Shown here piece by piece: positions 15,300 through 19,755 of a stretch of 19,755 bases of DNA. The notes below the pieces were generated by a model that was not told where the DNA came from, did not search any database, and saw nothing but the letters and a program-made list of their open reading frames with translations. Both the position numbers and the translations under genes were made by a program. The DNA comes from Pseudomonadales bacterium (GTDB lineage Bacteria > Pseudomonadota > Gammaproteobacteria > Pseudomonadales > Azotimanducaceae), in NCBI GenBank assembly GCA_022448765.1, contig JAKUTI010000021.1:1-19755 (forward strand), written 5' to 3'. Every line of letters begins with the position of its first letter. Position 1 is the first letter of the stretch.

Positions 15300-16265
15300 G
15301 TGAGGATGACTCCAGACGAAGTGGATCGAGCGCTTTACAAGTTATTGCTTGGCATAACGACCATGGTCTCAACCGCAGTTTACGCGGCCGATGGGGATGG
15401 AGACGGGATCGAAGACGGCGTTGACAACTGCTCCTCTGTTGTCAACGCCGATCAACTGGATACCGACAACGACGACTCCGGGGATGTTTGCGACGTCGAC
15501 GATGACAACGACAATGTCTCGGATGAACAGGAAGCCAACGACGGCACCGATCCCCTGAACCAATACTCGTGCATAGGTTGCTTCGACTTCGACATAGACA
15601 TCGACGACGAAACGAGCGCATTAACCGACGGGCTCTTAGTTCTGCGACATCTATACGGCTTTAGCGGCACCACTCTCGTCGACGGCGCCGTGACGATAAC
15701 GGCAGCGAGGCCTGGCACGTCCGCCATCAGCAATTACTTTGATACGCACGCGATACAACTCGATATCGATGGCGACGAACGGATTGAAGCGCTCACCGAT
15801 GGGCTACTGCTCCTTCGTTATCTATTTGGTTTTGAAGGAACCGAGCTAATTGAGGGTGCGCTCGGTAGCGGCGCGGTCCGCACATCCGACACCGAGATCA
15901 GCGCGTACGTTCGTTCTCGCGTCGACACCGGTTCTAACATCACAAGAAACACGTTTTCTCAAGTTCAGGACCTGGTTTTTACCCCGTCCTGCGCCTCCGT
16001 CAGCTGCCACAAAGGGAGTTCGAGCCAATACGGCCTGGATCTTTCGAGCGGGACCGCCTATACCAATCTCGTGGGCGTCCCGAGCGGGCAAATGCCCACA
16101 CTGAATCTCGTCACACACGGCAACCCGAACCAAAGCTATTTAGTTCAAAAAATCGAGGGGACGGCCGAAATCGGGGATCGAATGCCGCTTAATGGCCAAG
16201 TCTTAGAATACGATTTCCAGCAGCTGGTGCGTAATTGGATCGCCGAGGGGGCAAAAAATAACTAG
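15300..16265 (+). CDS. Secreted protein: acidic Ca-binding repeats, two dockerin-like repeats and C-x4-C-H cytochrome-like domain
   Basis: Protein of 321 residues counted from GTG 15300; an ATG at 15306 is equally plausible. A signal peptide 'LLLGITTMVSTAVYA' ends near residue 29. Residues 30-85 are Asp-rich thrombospondin-type-3-like repeats ('DGDGDGIEDGVDNC', 'DVDDDNDNVSD'), expected to bind calcium. Two tandem dockerin-like repeats follow, 'DIDIDDETSALTDGLLVLRH' and 'LDIDGDERIEALTDGLLLLR', each about 55 residues with helix 'LTDGLLxLRxLxGFxGT'. The C-terminal part (about 220-318) has 'FTPSCASVSCHKG' with Cys231, Cys236 and His237, 'GLDLSSGTAYTNLVG', 'GNPNQSYLVQKIEG' and 'RMPLNG...WIAEGA', the layout of the small cytochrome-c-like domain with a C-x4-C-H haem site. 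It lies 91 bases after DUF1501 on the same strand and probably acts outside the cell with it. Function is unknown. Confidence 0.82.
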   Translation: MRMTPDEVDRALYKLLLGITTMVSTAVYAADGDGDGIEDGVDNCSSVVNADQLDTDNDDSGDVCDVDDDNDNVSDEQEANDGTDPLNQYSCIGCFDFDIDIDDETSALTDGLLVLRHLYGFSGTTLVDGAVTITAARPGTSAISNYFDTHAIQLDIDGDERIEALTDGLLLLRYLFGFEGTELIEGALGSGAVRTSDTEISAYVRSRVDTGSNITRNTFSQVQDLVFTPSCASVSCHKGSSSQYGLDLSSGTAYTNLVGVPSGQMPTLNLVTHGNPNQSYLVQKIEGTAEIGDRMPLNGQVLEYDFQQLVRNWIAEGAKNN

Positions 16266-16274
16266 TAATCCGAT

Positions 16275-16288
16275 CCTGCGAAAGCGGG
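16275..16288 (+). other. Short hairpin with GAAA loop
   Basis: CCTGC (16275-16279) pairs with GCGGG (16284-16288), including one T-G wobble, closing a GNRA-type GAAA tetraloop, just after the stop at 16265. It could mark a transcript 3' end but has no T-tract. The 96-base gap 16266-16361 also repeats GCGGGTAT at 16284-16291 and 16312-16319. Confidence 0.2.
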
Positions 16289-16305
16289 TATCAACTTCGT
16301 TCCTA

Positions 16306-16334
16306 TGGTCAGCGGGTATGCGACTCTCTAGAAT
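16306..16334 (+). promoter_or_regulatory. Sigma-70-like promoter for the HiPIP gene
   Basis: TGGTCA (16306-16311, four of six) and TAGAAT (16329-16334, five of six) are separated by an optimal 17 bases. The predicted transcription start is near 16341, about 20 bases before the HiPIP ATG. It is the best promoter-like sequence I found in the window, read by eye only. Confidence 0.4.
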
Positions 16335-16361
16335 TCTCGCTTTCCCAACGTCGGATCAAAC

Positions 16362-16688
16362 ATGCGAAAACGTCACAAGTTGAGTCGGCGCGACCTCGTC
16401 AAAGGGGGTGTCGGAGCGATGACGATTCCGCTGCTGACCATTCTTGGAGAACAAGCTTGGTCCGCCGAACGAATCTCCGAATCGCACCCAACCGCGGTCG
16501 CACTGGGGTACGTGCACGACGGCGAGGATGTCGACGGCGCCCAGAACCCCACGTTTACGCCCGATCAGCGTTGCGATAATTGTGTGCAGTACGCGGCAAC
16601 CAGCGACGGATGGGGAACGTGCAATATTTTCCCCGGTTTCGAAGTGGCAGGTCCGGGTTGGTGCAAAGTCTGGGTCGTTAAAACCTAA
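16362..16688 (+). CDS. High-potential iron-sulfur protein (HiPIP), Tat-exported
   Basis: Small protein of 108 residues. The N-terminus 'RHKLSRRDLVKGGVGAM' is a twin-arginine signal (Arg9-Arg10), cleaved probably near 'AWSAE' (32-36), leaving a mature protein of about 73 residues. The HiPIP cluster ligands are Cys71, Cys74, Cys87 and Cys101 (C-x2-C-x12-C-x13-C), with the typical aromatic-rich 'PGWCKVW' end. HiPIPs carry one [4Fe-4S] cluster working between +2 and +3 and act as soluble periplasmic electron carriers; Tat export of the folded holoprotein is standard. It converges on the cytochrome c oxidase operon with only seven bases between the two stops, so a role as donor to that oxidase is plausible. 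No clear Shine-Dalgarno precedes the ATG. Confidence 0.93.
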   Translation: MRKRHKLSRRDLVKGGVGAMTIPLLTILGEQAWSAERISESHPTAVALGYVHDGEDVDGAQNPTFTPDQRCDNCVQYAATSDGWGTCNIFPGFEVAGPGWCKVWVVKT

Positions 16689-16695
16689 TCTGTAC

Positions 16696-17058
16696 CTAAT
16701 TACGTTTATTACCTGCTGATACGGGCAGTGCCTCGTCTCGTTCGCCTTCGACGAAATATTCGAATCGGACCGACCGTGTGTAGTCCGACTCAACCGCCAT
16801 CAGTCCGACCAACACCAGCAAGAGTACTGGGGGAGCAAGAACAACAGCCATCAGGGCCAACCTTTCCCACCGCATGTGCATAAAAACGGCCACAATGAAC
16901 CCAGCCTTGAGCGCCATGAATAGCAAGATCAATGCCCAGCGCCATAGCCCACGATCAATGAAATCGGTCATATAGGAAAGCGCACTGACCAAAAACAGTA
17001 GGCCCCACACGATCAAATAGATACGGATCGGATGCTGCCTGCTAGGTTGGTCTGTCAT
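16696..17058 (-). CDS. Cytochrome c oxidase subunit IV (prokaryotic caa3-type)
   Basis: Membrane protein of 120 residues with three predicted helices: 'YLIVWGLLFLVSALSYM' (14-30), 'ALILLFMALKAGFIVAVFMH' (42-61) and 'ALMAVVLAPPVLLLVLVGLM' (68-87), plus the conserved 'FMHMRWE' after the second helix. This matches the prokaryotic cytochrome c oxidase subunit IV family found in caa3 and aa3 oxidases, whose role is assembly or stability, not catalysis. It is the last gene of the minus-strand cox operon, 23 bases after subunit III, with AAGGA and AGGA runs upstream of the ATG. The C-terminal tail from about residue 90 is soluble and charged. Confidence 0.88.
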   Translation of the reverse strand: MTDQPSRQHPIRIYLIVWGLLFLVSALSYMTDFIDRGLWRWALILLFMALKAGFIVAVFMHMRWERLALMAVVLAPPVLLLVLVGLMAVESDYTRSVRFEYFVEGERDEALPVSAGNKRN

Positions 17059-17081
17059 CGCGACATCCTAATTTCCTTGGC

Positions 17082-17786
17082 CTACCACAAATAAAATAAC
17101 GCGAAAATAAAGACCCAAACCAAGTCCACAAAGTGCCAGTACAAGCCCGTAATCTCGACAATTTCAAAATTACTTTCGTCGTATTTCCCCCGTCGAATAC
17201 GAAATGCAATGGTCAATAAATAGACAACGCCGGCCGAGACATGCAAGCCATGAAACCCCGTCACCATGAAAAAGACGGCTCCAAACTGTGGTGCACCGAA
17301 TGGGTTGGACCAAGGACGAACCCCCTCATCGAGAATAAGTTTCGACCATTCGAATACTTGCATCCCGACGAACATAGCGCCCAGCAACGCCGTCACCAGG
17401 ATCAGGTACGTAGCAGCTTCCTTGCGGCGTCGGTAGCCCATGTTGACCGCCATCGCCATCGTGCCACTGGACGAAATGAGGATGAAGGTCATGATCGCTA
17501 TGAGCAGTAAAGGGACCGAGATGCCGAAGGCTTGCAACGCGAATACTTCGCTTGGGTTGGGCCAGGGCTCGACCGTGCTCATCCGCACCGCCATGTACCC
17601 CACGAGAAAACAGGTGAAAATGAACGTATCGGACAACAAGAATACCCACATCATTGCCTTGCCCCACCGAACGCCCTTAAAGGTAGAGATGTCGGAACCC
17701 CAATCGTCCGAAAACGAGGTCACTAATGGTGACGCTCCCGAAGAACCGTGTGCGGACTTACGCTCAACGTCCGCCGTGGGCATCAT
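17082..17786 (-). CDS. ctaE: Cytochrome c oxidase subunit III
   Basis: Membrane protein of 234 residues with five predicted helices, the shorter form that lacks the first two helices of the mitochondrial-type subunit. Visible signatures are 'GKAMMWVFLLSDTFIFTCFL' (42-61), 'GAMFVGMQVFEWSKLI' (136-151) with the conserved glutamate, 'TGFHGLHVSAGVVYLL' (176-191) and 'GLYWHFVDLVWVFIFALFYL' (214-233). Subunit III supports the proton-uptake side of subunit I and stabilises the complex. Two in-frame ATGs are adjacent; the first (17786) overlaps the subunit I stop as ATGA, indicating translational coupling. No ctaG (Cox11) gene lies between subunits I and III, unlike many proteobacterial cox operons. 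Confidence 0.95.
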   Translation of the reverse strand: MMPTADVERKSAHGSSGASPLVTSFSDDWGSDISTFKGVRWGKAMMWVFLLSDTFIFTCFLVGYMAVRMSTVEPWPNPSEVFALQAFGISVPLLLIAIMTFILISSSGTMAMAVNMGYRRRKEAATYLILVTALLGAMFVGMQVFEWSKLILDEGVRPWSNPFGAPQFGAVFFMVTGFHGLHVSAGVVYLLTIAFRIRRGKYDESNFEIVEITGLYWHFVDLVWVFIFALFYLW

Positions 17787-19513
17787 GACCTGGGCTCAAC
17801 ATTTTGTGGCACGAAGTCTTGTTCTTCCCCTGGAACGCTATAGTCATATGCCCATCGATGCACGGTTGGAAGCGTGCCGCCCCAGTTCCCGTGATCGGGC
17901 GGCGTTTGCGGGGTTTGCCATTCCAGCGTCGTGGCGTCCCACGGATTAGGGCCGGCTTGTTTCCCTCGAAAGTAACTGACGATCAAGTTGTAGACGAAAA
18001 CAAACTGCATTAGTCCCACGACCAGTGCGGCGACCGTAATAAATTCATTCAACGTCACCGCCGATGCGGGATAGAAATCCGACTCCACGCCGTTCGCATA
18101 ATAACGGCGGGGTACACCGATAAAGCCGAGATAGTGCATCGGGTAGTAAATGGCATAAGTGCCAAGAAACGTCACCCAGAAATGTAATTGCCCGAGGGCA
18201 TTATTCAACATGCGGCCCGTGAGTTTTGGGTACCAATGATAAATACCGCCGAAAATCACCAAAATGGGTGCGACCCCCATCACCATGTGGAAGTGGGCCA
18301 CAACGAAATAGGTGTCCGACAATGGCACGTCAATGATGACGTTGCCCAAAAAGAGGCCGGAAAGCCCTCCGACCACAAAGGTCAGGATAAAAGCCAACGC
18401 AAACAACATGGGCACAGTCAACTTGATGTTGGCTTTCCATAATGTCAGGACCCAGTTATAAACCTTGATCGCCGTGGGCACAGCGATGATTAGTGTGGTT
18501 GTGGCAAAGAAAAAGCCGAAGTACGGATGCATCCCGGCGACGTACATGTGATGGGCCCATACGACAAACGATAACGCTCCGATCGCGACCAGCGCCCAAA
18601 CCATCATTCGGTATCCAAAAATGTTCTTTCGTGAGTGAACGGATATCAACTCCGACACCACACCAAACGCTGGCAACGCCACGATGTAGACCTCGGGATG
18701 GCCAAAAAACCAAAAGAGGTGCTGGAACAGCAATGGGCTACCACCGCTGTATTCGAGCGGCTGACCGAACGACACGATAGCCGGCATGAAAAAGCTGGTC
18801 CCAACCAATTTATCCAGCAACATCATGACCGCACTGACAAATAGCGCCGGGAAAGCCAGCAGTCCGAGGACGGTCGCCATTAAAATACCCCAGACCGTTA
18901 ATGGCATACGCATGAGTGTCATGCCCCGAGTCCGGGCTTGCAGAATCGTGGTGACGTAGTTCAACCCACCCATGGTGAACGCGACGACGAAAATAATCAG
19001 CGACAGAAGCATCGCGACGATTCCCCAATCGACACCCGGCGTCCCTGGAAGAATGGCTTGCGGCGGATACAACGTCCAACCTGCTCCGGTAGGCCCTCCC
19101 GGCACGAAATAACTCGCCATCAACACGACAACGGACAGCAAGTACACGTGGTAGCTCAACATGTTCACGAACGGAAAAACCATATCGCGGGCACCGAGCA
19201 TGAGTGGGATGCAAAAATTGCCGAACGCGCCCAGTAAAAACGCGGTAAGTAGAAAGATCACCATGATCATGCCGTGCATGGTCACGGCCTGGTAATAGAT
19301 GTCTGGGGTGATGAAGGGCAACAATCCTGGGAAGCCTATCTGTATTCGCATCAATCCAGAAAGCACCAACGCCACCAAGCCAACCGCGATCGCAGTGACC
19401 CCGTATTGAACCGCAATCACTTTATGGTCCTGGCTAAACCAGTAACGCGTGATCCAACTCCGTGGATGGGGTACATCCATCGTTTCTTGATAGGGGGCTT
19501 CGATTTCCGTCAT
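17783..19513 (-). CDS. ctaD: Cytochrome c oxidase subunit I, type A haem-copper oxidase
   Basis: Catalytic subunit of a proton-pumping terminal oxidase, 576 residues, about 12 membrane helices. Haem a ligand His80 is in 'VTMHGMIMV', and His409 and His407 in 'VVAHFHMVMG' are the other low-spin ligand and the haem a3 ligand. CuB ligands are His272 in 'FFGHPEVY' and His321-His322 in 'VVWAHHMYVAGM'. Tyr276 would be the cross-linked tyrosine. Glu274 in the GHPEV motif marks the A1 subtype, and Asp110 in 'GARDMVFP' marks the D-channel entrance. Reduction of O2 to water is coupled to proton translocation in the inner membrane. The start follows the subunit II stop by two bases, with AAGGA upstream. 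A hydrophilic tail from about 515 extends into the cytoplasm. Confidence 0.97.
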   Translation of the reverse strand: MTEIEAPYQETMDVPHPRSWITRYWFSQDHKVIAVQYGVTAIAVGLVALVLSGLMRIQIGFPGLLPFITPDIYYQAVTMHGMIMVIFLLTAFLLGAFGNFCIPLMLGARDMVFPFVNMLSYHVYLLSVVVLMASYFVPGGPTGAGWTLYPPQAILPGTPGVDWGIVAMLLSLIIFVVAFTMGGLNYVTTILQARTRGMTLMRMPLTVWGILMATVLGLLAFPALFVSAVMMLLDKLVGTSFFMPAIVSFGQPLEYSGGSPLLFQHLFWFFGHPEVYIVALPAFGVVSELISVHSRKNIFGYRMMVWALVAIGALSFVVWAHHMYVAGMHPYFGFFFATTTLIIAVPTAIKVYNWVLTLWKANIKLTVPMLFALAFILTFVVGGLSGLFLGNVIIDVPLSDTYFVVAHFHMVMGVAPILVIFGGIYHWYPKLTGRMLNNALGQLHFWVTFLGTYAIYYPMHYLGFIGVPRRYYANGVESDFYPASAVTLNEFITVAALVVGLMQFVFVYNLIVSYFRGKQAGPNPWDATTLEWQTPQTPPDHGNWGGTLPTVHRWAYDYSVPGEEQDFVPQNVEPRS

Positions 19514-19515
19514 CC

Positions 19516-19755
19516 CTAATCCTTATGGTTGACCGAGGCAATGACCGCGTACGCAATCACTGCCTCGAACTCTTCTTCTGTAAATTGGTACAGGAGCACG
19601 ACAGGCGCAAACCCTTCACCGACCTTCGTATTCGGGTATGCGATCGATCCCCTAAAGTATTCATCGCCCACCGTAACCGAGGATCCATCGGGCAAGTACT
19701 CCTCTCGTCCTCCCAACCCCCGCGAGGTGGGGCACACACCCTTCATTCCATCAAG
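19516..19755 (-). CDS. ctaC: Cytochrome c oxidase subunit II, C-terminal part with cytochrome c-like domain (partial)
   Basis: Only the last 79 residues are in the window; the frame is open to the edge at 19755, and an in-frame ATG at 19746 is not the true start. The segment reads like the end of the cytochrome c domain fused to subunit II of caa3 oxidases: 'DGMKGVCPTSRGLGGREEY' corresponds to the usual DGxKGxGPTxxGLYGREE, then 'LPDGSSVTVGDEYFRGSIAY', 'PNTKVGEGFAPVV' and 'FTEEEFEAVIAY'. The methionine normally found in GYxPxMP, the axial haem ligand, is replaced (GFAPVVLL). The CuA domain and any C-x2-C-H motif lie outside the window. Gene order and the tight two-base spacing to subunit I support the call. 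Confidence 0.85.
   Translation of the reverse strand, partial: LDGMKGVCPTSRGLGGREEYLPDGSSVTVGDEYFRGSIAYPNTKVGEGFAPVVLLYQFTEEEFEAVIAYAVIASVNHKD

Noticed and set aside
17440..17949. Plus-strand open frame of 169 residues across the subunit III-subunit I junction
   Set aside because: It is antisense to two clear oxidase genes and shows no domain or ribosome site.
1..19755. CRISPR array, tRNA, rRNA, insertion sequence or phage genes
   Set aside because: No spaced direct repeats, cloverleaf-like segment, transposase, terminal repeats or phage-type protein was found when reading through the window.

Overview
The window is a gene-dense stretch (about 55% GC by eye, no gap above about 145 bases) of what looks like a gammaproteobacterial chromosome, probably an uncultured marine or environmental lineage. 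That placement is inference. It rests on a Tat-exported high-potential iron-sulfur protein (HiPIP), a caa3-like cox operon, exodeoxyribonuclease III, a DUF1800/DUF1501 pair and dockerin-like 'ALTDGLLLLRYLFGF' repeats. No tRNA, rRNA, CRISPR array, insertion sequence or phage gene was seen.

Layout. (1) 1-4552, plus strand: the tail of an amidase-signature protein runs by a GTGA overlap into a compact mevalonate-pathway operon: diphosphomevalonate decarboxylase (mvaD), phosphomevalonate kinase (mvaK2), and one 748-residue polypeptide joining class II HMG-CoA reductase to mevalonate kinase. These genes cover HMG-CoA to isopentenyl diphosphate with four activities on three polypeptides. HMG-CoA synthase and IPP isomerase are not in the window. 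(2) 4634-6567, plus: a zinc-type medium-chain alcohol dehydrogenase without the structural-zinc cysteine lobe, then exodeoxyribonuclease III (xthA). (3) 6592-9108: a thiolase-fold protein and a DUF35 protein overlapping by ATGA (minus strand), divergent from a double-hotdog MaoC/hydratase-2 protein (plus). The thiolase-fold protein has no nucleophilic cysteine, has a Tyr where the thiolase GHP histidine would be, and is paired with DUF35. This resembles the Ltp2-ChsH2(DUF35) retro-aldolase of steroid side-chain degradation, with the MaoC protein as a possible hydratase partner. (4) 9105-11900, minus: an FAD-linked 2-hydroxyacid-dehydrogenase-like protein followed by a complete amidase-signature enzyme.

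(5) 12045-16265, plus: an exported three-gene set, consisting of a DUF1800 lipoprotein, a Tat-exported DUF1501 protein starting on the TAATG of its neighbour, and a secreted protein with a calcium-binding acidic region, two dockerin-like repeats and a C-terminal C-x4-C-H cytochrome-like domain. (6) 16362-16688, plus: a HiPIP with a credible sigma-70-like promoter. It ends seven bases from the end of the oppositely transcribed cytochrome c oxidase operon. (7) 16696-19755, minus: subunit II (C-terminal part only), I, III and IV of an aa3/caa3-type oxidase. The HiPIP beside the oxidase suggests it could be the oxidase's electron donor, as known for Rhodothermus marinus caa3.

Most notable: the HMG-CoA reductase-mevalonate kinase fusion, the Ltp2-like/DUF35/MaoC module, the DUF1800/DUF1501/C-x4-CH exported set, and the HiPIP-oxidase pairing with a subunit II haem domain that seems to lack its methionine ligand.
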